Positions 1 to 7,955 are shown, counted from the first letter of the stretch. The stretch is DNA of 15,308 nucleotides from Hydrogenothermaceae bacterium (GCA_026984355.1 JALSSG010000098.1:1-15308), one strand, 5' to 3'. Program-made: numbers and translations. Notes: generated by a model not told the origin, from the sequence alone.

Positions 1-1199
1 TATAAAATTCCGTTTTCATCTATTATCTTTTCACCTGCAAGCTTATTAATCTCTTCTATCTCAATAAAAGTAGGTTTATAAGAAGTTTTACATTTATTAC
101 AGATTCTTCTTACTAATCTCTGGGCTATTACGCCTTCTAAAGAGGAAGCTACTAAAAATGCTTCTACTCCCATATCTACCAGCCTTGTTACAGCAGAAGG
201 TGCATCATTTGTATGCAGTGTTGATAATACAAGGTGTCCTGTCATAGATGCATGAATTGCAATTTCTGCAGTTTCTAAATCTCTAATCTCTCCAACCATT
301 ATGATATCAGGGTCTTGCCTAAGTATACTTCTTAAGCCATTAGCAAATGTTAGATTGATTTTTGGGTTTACCTGTATCTGACTTATACCATCTATCTGAT
401 ATTCAATAGGGTCCTCAATAGTTATTATATTTTTACGAGGTGATTTTAATTTTAGTAATGAAGCATAAAGAGTTGTTGATTTACCAGAACCTGTAGGACC
501 TGTAACGAGAATAAGACCATATGGTTTTGTAATCATATTTTCTAATTTTTTTAGGTCTTCTTCCATATACCCAAGTTCTGATAGAGTAAGTATTCTATTT
601 GACCTATCTAACAGTCTTATCACCACTCTTTCTCCAAATATTGTAGGAAGGGTGGAGACTCTCAAATCCATTTCCTTTTCACCAATTTTTATTCTTATTC
701 TTCCATCTTGTGGCAGTCTTTTTTCTGCTACATTTAGTTTTGCCATAACTTTTATTCTTGACACTACAGCAGGATAACTGCTTTTTGGAAGTTTATTTAT
801 CTCATGTAAAACTCCATCTAACCTAAATCTAATAAGAACATAATCACTGTATGGTTCAAAGTGTATATCACTTGCTTTTGAACGAACTGCTTTTAGAAAT
901 GTTGAATTTAATAACTGAATAACTGGTGCTTCAGAGCCTTCTAATATATCTTCTAAAGCTTCTGCTGTTTCTTCTTCCTCTTCTTCTAATTTACTTTCTA
1001 AGTTTGATATATATTCTTCTAATTTTTCATTGAATTCTTCATCAGATATAAGAACAGGTTCTAAAGATATGTTATGTAGAAATCTAAGGTCTTCTAAAGC
1101 ATAAAATGGTGTCTTTTTTGTTATAAAAACTTTGCCTTCATCTCCTGGTAGTATATAGTTCTTCTTTATAAACTCAATAGGAAGGTCTATCTTTCTTAT
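1..1199 (-). CDS. gspE: Type II secretion ATPase GspE (3' end cut by window edge)
   Basis: Cytoplasmic hexameric ATPase that powers pseudopilus assembly in type II secretion. About 399 residues are visible of the usual 500-570; the C-terminus lies beyond the left edge. The N-terminus (LPIEFIKKNYILPG) fits the GspE N2 domain. Next come an acidic Glu-rich linker (about 65-85), the ASDIHFEP motif, Walker A GPTGSGKS at 234-241, Walker B region DPDIIMVGEIRD at 296-307, the His box around H322-H329, and the first half of the zinc tetracysteine site, C367-x2-C370. The second CxxC should lie outside the window. The reading frame holds no ATG, GTG or TTG between an upstream in-frame stop (1223-1221) and the conserved N-terminus. 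I place the start at ATA (1199-1197), 9 nt after a GGAGGG Shine-Dalgarno and 5 nt past the gspD stop. PilB is the alternative, but the gspC-gspD context favours GspE. Confidence 0.93.
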   Translation of the reverse strand, partial: MRKIDLPIEFIKKNYILPGDEGKVFITKKTPFYALEDLRFLHNISLEPVLISDEEFNEKLEEYISNLESKLEEEEEETAEALEDILEGSEAPVIQLLNSTFLKAVRSKASDIHFEPYSDYVLIRFRLDGVLHEINKLPKSSYPAVVSRIKVMAKLNVAEKRLPQDGRIRIKIGEKEMDLRVSTLPTIFGERVVIRLLDRSNRILTLSELGYMEEDLKKLENMITKPYGLILVTGPTGSGKSTTLYASLLKLKSPRKNIITIEDPIEYQIDGISQIQVNPKINLTFANGLRSILRQDPDIIMVGEIRDLETAEIAIHASMTGHLVLSTLHTNDAPSAVTRLVDMGVEAFLVASSLEGVIAQRLVRRICNKCKTSYKPTFIEIEEINKLAGEKIIDENGIL

Positions 1200-1204
1200 A
1201 GCCT

Positions 1205-3241
1205 TTACCCTCCAAAGTATTTACGATAATCTTCAAAAATATCTTTTTCTTTTCTTTTTTCAAGCTGTTTTTCTTTTTGTTTTTTTACTTGTTTAACAAG
1301 CTTTTCACTTAGTTTTTGTAAATCTTCCGTTATTTTTGCAAGTTGCTCAGGACTTTCAATTATAAATGGTGTTATAAATACAAACAGGTTGGTTTTGTTA
1401 AACTCATCTGAGTTATATCTAAAAAGTCTTCCTACCACAGGAACTTTTGATATTAATGGTATACCTTCCATAGATTTTATGGTTTTTTTAGATATTAGAC
1501 CTCCAAGTATGACCGTTTTTCCATTTTCTACTGTTATTGTCGTATCAATTTCTCTTTTTGTTGTTGTTGGTATCTGATAGGTAATCTGGCCAAGCTGAAG
1601 TTTTTCTAAACTTACTACTTCATTTATCTCTTGATGTAATTCAAGTATTACATTATTTCCGCTTATATGAGGAGTTACTTTTAGTTTTAGTCCTACTTCT
1701 TTATAATCAAAGGTTATAATTGGGTTTCCATTTATATCAAACTTTGTTGATTCTGCAAAAGGCACAACCTGTGCTACGTTAATCTGTGCTTCAAGATTAT
1801 CCATTGTAAGTATCTTTGGAGAGGAAATCACATTAAATCCAGAACCTTTTTGTAAAAGAGATAGTAAAAATACAAGGTCAGGGAAAAAGAAATCAGTTCC
1901 ACCTATATTTATAGTTGTTCCTGCTGATGATAAAACTCCTGCTATCAATCCAGAGCTTTTTAAAGTGGAGAAAAAGTCCTGCTTAGATATTCCTCCTCTA
2001 AATGCTGCTCCTCCCTGTGTACCTAAAATTTGCCATCTTACTCCAATTTCTTTTAATGCTTGCTCTGAAACCTCTGTTATAAGAGCTGACACAAGTATCT
2101 GTTTTTTTCTCTGGTCTAATTCATCTATTATTCTTTTTATCTGTTCATACTCTTCTTTGTTTGCATATATGATTAATGTGTTTGTTGATTTTTCTGCTAT
2201 GATTTTTGGTTTTTCTGCAGATGAGGTTTTTTTCTTTGAATATATTCTTCTTAAAAGTTCCATACTTCTGTTTTTGCTTTTCTTTGATTTTTTTCCTTTT
2301 GTAGTTGTTGTAGTAGTAGTATCAAACGTTACAAGCTGTATGTTTTCAAGTAGCTTATTTAAAACATTTGCCAAATCTTCAGCTTTCGTATTTTTTAGAT
2401 GAACAATCCAAAATGTCCTTAGAGTAACTTTTTCTGTCTGTGTATCCAGGGTTTTTATTAAGCTTTCTATAAGTGGAAATATTTTTTCCTGTGTTTTTAT
2501 AAGTATTGCATTTTGACTTTTAATAGCATGTGTTTTAAAGATGATACCTTTTTTTGTAGTATCAGAAAATGCCACATTTAAAGCTGATGTTATTTCTGAT
2601 GCATCTGCGTATTTTAACTTATAAACTTTGAGAGATAAAGAAGAATCTTTTGTATCTATGAAAGATATAACATTTCTTAGAACTTTTACTGTAGATGCAT
2701 AATCTGTAATTATTATAGTGTTTGTTGGATTGTAAGATAGAATAATACCTCTTGGTGATTTTAGGCCTTTTAAAACATTTAAAACATTTGTAATATCAGC
2801 ATATTTTATTCCGTAGACAAATGTTATTAATTTATCTTCTTTTGGTGTTTTTTTAGAAAATGGTGGTGTCGATTTTCTTGACATAGATTCAGGAATTATT
2901 TGAACATAAGAGCCATAATCAATCATTGTATAGTTTTTGGATTTTAGTATTGTTGAAAAAACTGCCCATGCATCTTTTATGGATATAGGTTTTGAAAATA
3001 AAAGAGAGACTTCTCCTCTTATCTTTGGGTCTAATACTATATTTTTGTTAGCTAATTCTCCCATAAAGTATGCAAGTAATTTTATATCTATTTTTTCAAA
3101 GTTTAGAACAACTCTACCTCTTTTTTTTAAAACTTTTGCCTGTGTTATAAGGTCTTTTAAGTTAATTTCCTGTTTTTCTACGCCAAAAGATAATGTATTT
3201 ATAAAAAAAATCACTATTAGAGGTAGAATTAGCCTGTACAT
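1205..3241 (-). CDS. gspD: Type II secretion outer-membrane secretin GspD
   Basis: Forms the outer-membrane channel of the type II secretion system. The open frame begins at 3268, but that ATG has no Shine-Dalgarno. The ATG at 3241 has GGAG 9 nt upstream and opens directly on a signal peptide (MYRLILPLIVIFFINTLSFG), so I start there (678 aa). Numbered from 3268: N0 domain about 53-128, N1 147-206, N2 213-278, N3 285-391, secretin barrel about 392-637. The gate segment includes GFNVISSPKILTMDN (477-491), and the secretin signature IPLISKVPVVGRLF lies at 603-616. N3 is interrupted by seven threonines (317-323) followed by a Lys/Ser-rich stretch. The C-terminus is a Lys/Glu-rich tail of about 45 residues, which may be a pilotin-binding S-domain; no pilotin gene is visible. 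Middle gene of gspC-gspD-gspE. Confidence 0.95.
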   Translation of the reverse strand: MYRLILPLIVIFFINTLSFGVEKQEINLKDLITQAKVLKKRGRVVLNFEKIDIKLLAYFMGELANKNIVLDPKIRGEVSLLFSKPISIKDAWAVFSTILKSKNYTMIDYGSYVQIIPESMSRKSTPPFSKKTPKEDKLITFVYGIKYADITNVLNVLKGLKSPRGIILSYNPTNTIIITDYASTVKVLRNVISFIDTKDSSLSLKVYKLKYADASEITSALNVAFSDTTKKGIIFKTHAIKSQNAILIKTQEKIFPLIESLIKTLDTQTEKVTLRTFWIVHLKNTKAEDLANVLNKLLENIQLVTFDTTTTTTTKGKKSKKSKNRSMELLRRIYSKKKTSSAEKPKIIAEKSTNTLIIYANKEEYEQIKRIIDELDQRKKQILVSALITEVSEQALKEIGVRWQILGTQGGAAFRGGISKQDFFSTLKSSGLIAGVLSSAGTTINIGGTDFFFPDLVFLLSLLQKGSGFNVISSPKILTMDNLEAQINVAQVVPFAESTKFDINGNPIITFDYKEVGLKLKVTPHISGNNVILELHQEINEVVSLEKLQLGQITYQIPTTTKREIDTTITVENGKTVILGGLISKKTIKSMEGIPLISKVPVVGRLFRYNSDEFNKTNLFVFITPFIIESPEQLAKITEDLQKLSEKLVKQVKKQKEKQLEKRKEKDIFEDYRKYFGG
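1208..1213 (-). promoter_or_regulatory. Shine-Dalgarno for gspE, deciding a non-canonical start
   Basis: The minus strand reads GGAGGG here, inside the last codons of gspD. The 9-nt spacing to ATA at 1199 is normal for initiation, and no standard start codon is available in frame. This is the main support for placing the gspE start there. The site overlaps the gspD stop (1207-1205), so the two genes are probably translationally coupled. Confidence 0.6.
2300..2320 (-). repeat. ACN triplet tract encoding seven threonines in GspD
   Basis: Seven consecutive ACT/ACA codons read on the minus strand give a poly-Thr run inside the N3 domain. A Lys/Ser-rich segment follows at once, so the tract marks a flexible, low-complexity N3 loop. 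Runs of identical neighbouring triplets could slip in replication without breaking the frame. Confidence 0.75.
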
Positions 3242-3285
3242 TTTTATTTTCTCCGTTTTATTTTTCATTCAAATTTTAGCAAATA

Positions 3286-4170
3286 TTATTTTATCTGATA
3301 AGTTATAACCTTTCTTTCTCCTTTTCTTTCTACTTCTAGTCTTATAGTTTTTTCATTTCTAAGCATGTTATACACTTTAAAAGCTTCTTCTGCTGTTTTA
3401 ACTGACATACCATTAACACTTACTATAAAATCACCAGACCTAAGCCCATATTTATACAAAATACTTCTAGGACTAACATACAGGAATTTGTATCCTTTTG
3501 TTTCTCCATTTTTTACAACAGGTACGATTCTTACATATTTTAAAAGGTTTCCTAAATCTGCTGTGTATTTTTCTACTTCTCTTTTACTTATTTCGTAATA
3601 ATTATCTTCTTGTTTAATAGGAGTCTCTACTGGTTTTCTTGATATAGGTCTGCTGTAGTTTCTATATGATGTTTTGTTTGGTGCTATATTTATAGATATA
3701 TTATAGTCTTTTATCCCATCAGTTAGAACTACTGTAAATCTATCTATCTTTTTAAGTTTCAAATTTCCAATTTTTTGATTTTTTTTCACAAGTTTTATTT
3801 CATTATTTACCTTTAGTAGAGCCATTTTTTCTTTGCCACTTAAAACTGTTCCAATTAGTTTTATATTGTTTAGCTGTGATGGTTTAGCTGTCGGTATAAC
3901 AACTGGTTCTGATTTATTAGTTGTAGATTTTTCTATCTGAGTTGAAGGTGCTGATATTTTTTCAAATAATAAATCTACATACTGATAATTTTTTGATGTT
4001 TCTGTGGTTAATTTTTTTGGTTTTATATCTTCTGATGGAATATTGAAAAATTTATACTCTATATAGCTATTTACTGCAAGAGCAACAGCATAAGACAGGC
4101 TTACAATAACAATCAAAATGGAAAAGTTTTTAATAAGCTGTAAAAAGCTGAAATCTTTCAGTATTGTCAT
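3286..4170 (-). CDS. gspC: Type II secretion inner-membrane protein GspC with PDZ domain
   Basis: Bitopic inner-membrane protein linking the secretion platform to the secretin. The open frame extends to 4203, but the ATG at 4170 has GGAGG 7 nt upstream and gives the more natural N-terminus, MTILKDFSF (294 aa). Order: short cytoplasmic tail; one membrane helix at about 15-34; a Pro/Ser/Thr-rich periplasmic linker; the homology region at about 101-162 (NIKLIGTVLSGKEKMALLKV), which in the family contacts GspD N0; a second linker; and a C-terminal PDZ domain at about 212-294 with YGLRSGDFIVSVNG at 241-254. The PDZ class matches Vibrio/Erwinia-type GspC rather than the coiled-coil form. It ends 44 nt before the chosen gspD start and is the first gene of the operon. 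Confidence 0.9.
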   Translation of the reverse strand: MTILKDFSFLQLIKNFSILIVIVSLSYAVALAVNSYIEYKFFNIPSEDIKPKKLTTETSKNYQYVDLLFEKISAPSTQIEKSTTNKSEPVVIPTAKPSQLNNIKLIGTVLSGKEKMALLKVNNEIKLVKKNQKIGNLKLKKIDRFTVVLTDGIKDYNISINIAPNKTSYRNYSRPISRKPVETPIKQEDNYYEISKREVEKYTADLGNLLKYVRIVPVVKNGETKGYKFLYVSPRSILYKYGLRSGDFIVSVNGMSVKTAEEAFKVYNMLRNEKTIRLEVERKGERKVITYQIK

Positions 4171-4193
4171 ATGAATTCCTCCACCTATATAAT
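4164..4193 (+). promoter_or_regulatory. Predicted sigma-70 promoter for ubiB-cmk
   Basis: TTGTCA (4164-4169, one mismatch to consensus) and a perfect TATAAT (4188-4193) are 18 nt apart. Transcription would start near 4200 and give a leader of about 45 nt. The -35 box lies over the gspC start codon, and the -10 overlaps the opposing gspC promoter. Confidence 0.5.
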
Positions 4194-4220
4194 TAAAAAC
4201 CAAAAGAAATATTTATTCAA
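4192..4220 (-). promoter_or_regulatory. Predicted sigma-70 promoter for gspC-gspD-gspE
   Basis: On the minus strand, -35 TTGAAT (4220-4215) and -10 TTTAAT (4197-4192) are separated by 17 nt. The predicted start of transcription, near 4185, leaves a leader of about 15 nt that contains the gspC Shine-Dalgarno. This is a by-eye call in AT-rich DNA. Its -10 shares two bases with the -10 of the plus-strand promoter. Confidence 0.45.
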
Positions 4221-4246
4221 ATTCGGTTTATTTCAAGAGAAATGTA

Positions 4247-5848
4247 ATGTTAAAAAAGAAGGTAAAAGTAATTAAAAGATTTTTAGAGATTAGTTCAAAT
4301 TTATCTAAGTTTGGTTTTTACAATGTTTATGAATACTTTAAACTTCTTTTTGGTCTTGAGATTGATGAATCAGTAAAACCAAGAAAAATTAGAGAAACAT
4401 TAGAAAAATTAGGACCATCATTTATAAAACTTGGACAGGTATTAAGTACAAGACCAGATATTGTACCTCAGCCTATAATACAGGAACTGATAAAACTTCA
4501 AGACAGAGCAAAACCTATAGATTATGAAATTATCAGAAAAATCCTTGAGGAAAACTATAGCAGTAGATTAACAGATATCTTTGCTTATATAGACCCAAAA
4601 CCAATTGCTTCTGCTTCTATATCACAGGTTCATATAGGGTACTTACAAACCGGTGAAAAGGTGGCTATAAAAGTAAAAAGACCTGACATAGAAAAACAGA
4701 TAGCTTTAGATGTTGAAGTTTTAAATATGATAGTTTCTTTCTTAGAAAGGCACTTTGATATAGTAAAAGAATTAAATCTTAGAGGTTTTATTTTTGAGTT
4801 TAAGCATACAACTCTTAAAGAAGCTAATTTTGAAGTAGAAGCAAATAACATTGAGATTTTTAGAGAAAATTTTAAAAATCATGAATTTTTTTATATTCCT
4901 AAATGTTTCTGTGAGATATCAAATAGGGAAATTCTAATTACAGAGTTCTTAGATGGATGGAAAATAACAGATAAAGAAGCTATACAAAAAGCAGGCTTTT
5001 CTTTGAAGGAAATTGTTGAACATCTAACAGATGCCTATTTTAAAATGGTCTTTGACGATGGTATCTTTCACGCTGACCCTCACCCTGGAAATCTGTTTGT
5101 CCTTTCTGATGGAAAGATTGGGTGTGTAGATTTTGGTATGGTAGGTAGAGTTTCAAAGGACTTAAAAAGACTTCTTTACGAACATATAATAGCTGTAACT
5201 ACTCTTGATATTAATCTGGCTATGAGATTTTATGAAAATTTAGGTATGATAACTCCAAAAACAGATATAAATAGTTTCCTTGCAGATATTGAAATCTTCT
5301 TAGAAAAATATCACAATAAAACTCTAGAAAAGATAAATATGAAAGAGATGGTTTTAGACCTTTTAGAAATTATAAAAGAACACAAACTAAAACTTCCTAC
5401 ACAGCTGGCATATTTAGGAAAAACAGCAATAAATTTGGAAGGTGTTGTAAGAGAAATATATCCTGATTTTAATCCAACTCAAAGATTACAAAACTTTATA
5501 AAAAAATCTTTCTTTGATTATATAAAAGAAAAATCCATTGAGATAAAGGAAATATCAGGTATAGCATATGAATCAATTTTCCGATTGGAAAATCTATATA
5601 GAGCTTTAATTAGAGAAAGGTTAACTTTGAGAATAATTTTTAAAGATTTTCAGGATTATCTTTTATTTCAAAGGAAACTTATATATAGACTTATTGGTGT
5701 TGTACTTTTTTCTTCGTTGATTATAGCTTCAGGATTATTTTATACTGCAGGAAAAGAAAAATTAGGAGATGTATTTTTTGTAATAGCTTCCTTTATAGGT
5801 GTTTATACTGTAGTTAAGTTAATCTTTTTTAGAAAATCTTTTCTTTAG
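4247..5848 (+). CDS. ubiB: UbiB/AarF/ABC1-family atypical kinase-like protein
   Basis: Membrane-associated protein-kinase-like ATPase. In bacteria with ubiquinone it supports quinone biosynthesis; more broadly the family acts on lipid and isoprenoid handling. Its 533 residues carry the diagnostic motifs: KxGQ at 61-64, the Ala/Ser nucleotide loop ASASISQVH at 121-129, the invariant Lys in VAIKVKRP (K142), HADPHPGN at 275-282, and DFG at 295-297. Two membrane helices close the protein, at about 480-500 and 506-527. The Shine-Dalgarno is weak (AAGAGA). The gene is first in a pair with cmk, 9 nt downstream, and diverges from gspC. If the host is an Aquificales bacterium it should make naphthoquinones, so a strict ubiquinone role would not apply; that point is inference. 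Confidence 0.9.
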   Translation: MLKKKVKVIKRFLEISSNLSKFGFYNVYEYFKLLFGLEIDESVKPRKIRETLEKLGPSFIKLGQVLSTRPDIVPQPIIQELIKLQDRAKPIDYEIIRKILEENYSSRLTDIFAYIDPKPIASASISQVHIGYLQTGEKVAIKVKRPDIEKQIALDVEVLNMIVSFLERHFDIVKELNLRGFIFEFKHTTLKEANFEVEANNIEIFRENFKNHEFFYIPKCFCEISNREILITEFLDGWKITDKEAIQKAGFSLKEIVEHLTDAYFKMVFDDGIFHADPHPGNLFVLSDGKIGCVDFGMVGRVSKDLKRLLYEHIIAVTTLDINLAMRFYENLGMITPKTDINSFLADIEIFLEKYHNKTLEKINMKEMVLDLLEIIKEHKLKLPTQLAYLGKTAINLEGVVREIYPDFNPTQRLQNFIKKSFFDYIKEKSIEIKEISGIAYESIFRLENLYRALIRERLTLRIIFKDFQDYLLFQRKLIYRLIGVVLFSSLIIASGLFYTAGKEKLGDVFFVIASFIGVYTVVKLIFFRKSFL

Positions 5849-5857
5849 GAGATTTTA

Positions 5858-6517
5858 ATGATAATAGCTATTGATGGTCCTGCTGGGTCTGGAAAAAGTA
5901 CAGTTGCTAAGTTAGTAGCTAAAAAATTAGGGTTTTCGTATATAGACACAGGTGCTATGTACAGAGCTGTTGCTTATAAAGTGATAAAAGAAAACATTCC
6001 TTTAGAAAGATTACCTGAGATATTAGAAAACCTTGACTTAAAGCTTTTAGATACAAATGAAGGAGTTAAAGTAATCTTAGATGGTGAAGATATAACAGAC
6101 AAAATAAGAACAGAACAAATAGGAAAAAAAGCTTCGCAGATAGCAAAGATACCAGAAGTCAGAAAAAAACTGGTACAACTTCAAAGAAAGTTAGGTTTAA
6201 AAGCCAAAAATGCAGTTTTAGAAGGAAGAGATATAGGAACAGTAGTATTTCCAGATGCACAGCTAAAGATATTTTTAACTGCATCTGCAAAAGAAAGAGC
6301 AAGAAGAAGATATAATCAGTTAAGGGAAAAAGGCTTAAAAATATCATATGATGAAATTCTAAAAGCTGTAATTGAAAGAGATAAAACAGATATGGAAAGG
6401 AAAGAATCTCCATTAAAACCTGCTGAAGATGCTGTTATAATAGACACTACAAACAAAACGATTGATGAAGTAGTACAGATGATAATAAATATTGCAAAAG
6501 AAAGAAAATTAACCTAA
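5858..6517 (+). CDS. cmk: Cytidylate kinase
   Basis: Cytosolic (d)CMP kinase that transfers phosphate from ATP to CMP/dCMP for nucleotide synthesis. Its 219 residues are typical of the family. P-loop GPAGSGKST is at 7-15, the NMP-binding motif DTGAMYRAVA starts at D30, EGRDIGTVVFP begins at 122 with R124 and D125, and an Arg-rich LID follows from about 147. ATG is preceded by AGGAG at 6 nt, starting in the stop codon of ubiB, so the pair is probably coupled. The 3' end overlaps the convergent regulator gene by 4 nt. Confidence 0.96.
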   Translation: MIIAIDGPAGSGKSTVAKLVAKKLGFSYIDTGAMYRAVAYKVIKENIPLERLPEILENLDLKLLDTNEGVKVILDGEDITDKIRTEQIGKKASQIAKIPEVRKKLVQLQRKLGLKAKNAVLEGRDIGTVVFPDAQLKIFLTASAKERARRRYNQLREKGLKISYDEILKAVIERDKTDMERKESPLKPAEDAVIIDTTNKTIDEVVQMIINIAKERKLT

Positions 6518-7845
6518 ACCTCTTTTGGAATTATTCCAAGATTTTTCATCTTTGTCCTAAGCTGTTTTCTTGAGATACCAAGTCTTTTTGCCGACCTGGT
6601 TTGGTTCCAGTCTTCTTCTTCTAAAACTTTTAATATAACTCTTTTTTCTATTTCCAATAGATTAGTAGAATCTATCTGCGGTAAATCTTTTTCTGCCTGT
6701 TTGTTTATAATTCTTTTTGGTAGGTGTTCAGGCTTTATTCTATCAGAAGTACACATAACTACAGCTCTTTCTATAGCATTTTCTAACTCTCTAACATTTC
6801 CTGGCCAGTGATAGTTTATAAGAGCTTCCATAGCAGTATCATCTATTTCATAAATATCTTTTGAATTAATCTGATTAAATTTAGTTAGAAAATGTTTAGC
6901 AAGTAAAGGGATATCTTCTTTCCTTTCTCTTAAAGGTGGTATTTTTATATGGATAACGTTTATCCTATAAAATAAATCTTCTCTAAATTTTTCTTCTTCT
7001 ACAAGTTTTTCTAAATCTTTGTTAGTAGCAGAGATTATTCTACATTTTACAGGAATAAGCTCAGTTCCTCCTAATCTATAAAATTCTTTTTCCTGTAGTA
7101 CCCTTAAGAGTTTTGCCTGTATCATAACAGGCATTTCAGATATTTCATCTAAAAATAGTGTTCCATGTCCTACAAGTTCAAATTTGCCAATCTTTTTAGC
7201 TAAAGCACCAGTAAAGGCTCCTTTCTCATGTCCAAAAAGCTCATTTTCAAAAAGTTCAAATGGTATAGCAGAACAGTTTATAGCTACAAATGGCTCATTT
7301 TTTCTCTTTGATAGTTTATGAATAGCTCTTGCAATAAGCTCTTTTCCTGTTCCGCTTTCTCCTTCTAAAAGAACAGAAGACTCACTGTTTGCAACTATAG
7401 ATATTTCTCTAAATAGTTCTTTCATTCTTTTACTTTTCCCAATTATGCCGTGAAACTGATTTTCTTTAATCTCATCTGTTTCTCTTTTTGATATATGAAA
7501 GTTTATAATCTGAATCAAATTATCAGCATCAATAGGTTTTGCTACATAGTGGGTAGCTCCTTTCTTCATAGCTTCTACAGCACCATTTATAGAACCGTAT
7601 GCAGTAATAATAATAAAAGGCGTTGTTCTGTTAAATCCTCTAAAAAACTCTAAAATTTCTATTCCAGTTCCATCAGGAAGTCTATAATCACAAAGTATTA
7701 TGTCAAAGTTTTCTTTTTGTAAGATTGATATAGCTTTTTGTTTACTATCAGCAGTTTTAACATAAAAGCCTTCACTTTCTAAAATAGTTTTCATAACCTT
7801 TATAATGTTTTGTTCATCATCAATAAGTAATATCTTATTTTTCAA
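6514..7845 (-). CDS. Sigma-54-dependent NtrC-family response regulator
   Basis: Transcription activator of two-component signalling. The receiver domain (1-115) has acidic D9, phospho-acceptor D53, T81 and K103. The AAA+ domain (about 135-370) has Walker A GESGTGKE at 162-169, the sigma-54 contact loop GAFTGA at 209-214, Walker B LFLDEI at 230-235, and the arginine-finger region around R308. The C-terminus is a Fis-type helix-turn-helix (about 413-435, WNQTRSAKRLGISRKQLRTK). The length, 443 aa, is standard and all key residues are present, so it should be active. The start is TTG at 7845 with GGAGG 8 nt upstream. It is divergent from the DsrE/PhnD/kinase genes, which makes the kinase at 9326 its likely partner. 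No -24/-12 promoter is visible in the intervening region, so its targets are probably elsewhere. Confidence 0.95.
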   Translation of the reverse strand: MKNKILLIDDEQNIIKVMKTILESEGFYVKTADSKQKAISILQKENFDIILCDYRLPDGTGIEILEFFRGFNRTTPFIIITAYGSINGAVEAMKKGATHYVAKPIDADNLIQIINFHISKRETDEIKENQFHGIIGKSKRMKELFREISIVANSESSVLLEGESGTGKELIARAIHKLSKRKNEPFVAINCSAIPFELFENELFGHEKGAFTGALAKKIGKFELVGHGTLFLDEISEMPVMIQAKLLRVLQEKEFYRLGGTELIPVKCRIISATNKDLEKLVEEEKFREDLFYRINVIHIKIPPLRERKEDIPLLAKHFLTKFNQINSKDIYEIDDTAMEALINYHWPGNVRELENAIERAVVMCTSDRIKPEHLPKRIINKQAEKDLPQIDSTNLLEIEKRVILKVLEEEDWNQTRSAKRLGISRKQLRTKMKNLGIIPKEV

Positions 7846-7853
7846 CTAACAAA

Positions 7854-7858
7854 CCTCC
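7854..7858 (-). promoter_or_regulatory. Shine-Dalgarno fixing a TTG start for the NtrC-type regulator
   Basis: GGAGG on the minus strand, 8 nt upstream of TTG at 7845. The TTG-started protein opens with MKNKILLIDDEQN, the normal beginning of a receiver domain, which supports the unusual start codon. Confidence 0.75.
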
Positions 7859-7878
7859 AAAAATCTATCACCTAATAT

Positions 7879-7905
7879 ATTATAGATATACTAAATATAG
7901 TTCAA
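7879..7905 (-). promoter_or_regulatory. Possible promoter of the NtrC-type regulator
   Basis: A consensus TATAAT lies at 7884-7879 with TTGAAC at 7905-7900. The 15-nt spacing is short, so the -35 assignment is doubtful. The leader would be about 27 nt. The surrounding DNA is very AT-rich and chance matches are likely. Confidence 0.3.
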
Positions 7906-7926
7906 TGTTTGATTATACTAACTAAT

Positions 7927-7955
7927 TTGCTATTTTTTCCTCGTGAATATATTAT
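7927..7955 (+). promoter_or_regulatory. Predicted promoter of the DsrE/PhnD/kinase operon
   Basis: TTGCTA (7927-7932) and TATTAT (7950-7955) have a 17-nt spacer. This predicts a transcript start near 7962 and a leader of about 33 nt that ends in a strong AGGAGG (7984-7989), 5 nt before ATG. It is the only plausible promoter seen for the run from 7995 to 14531. Confidence 0.4.

Noticed and set aside
1965..2402. Plus-strand open frame of 145 codons inside gspD
   Set aside because: Antisense shadow of a confident secretin gene. It is rich in Phe, Ser and Val, with a poly-Val run that simply mirrors the poly-Thr codons; no recognisable domain.
3241..3268. Longer gspD N-terminus starting at 3268
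   Set aside because: That ATG has no Shine-Dalgarno and would put nine charged residues before the signal peptide. The ATG at 3241 has GGAG at 9 nt.
4171..4203. Longer gspC N-terminus starting at 4203
   Set aside because: The extra 11 codons contain the Shine-Dalgarno for the ATG at 4170 and overlap the predicted promoter -10, so they are probably untranslated.
6159..6413. Minus-strand open frame of 84 codons inside cmk
   Set aside because: Leu/Phe-rich shadow of conserved cytidylate kinase coding sequence, with no Shine-Dalgarno evident.
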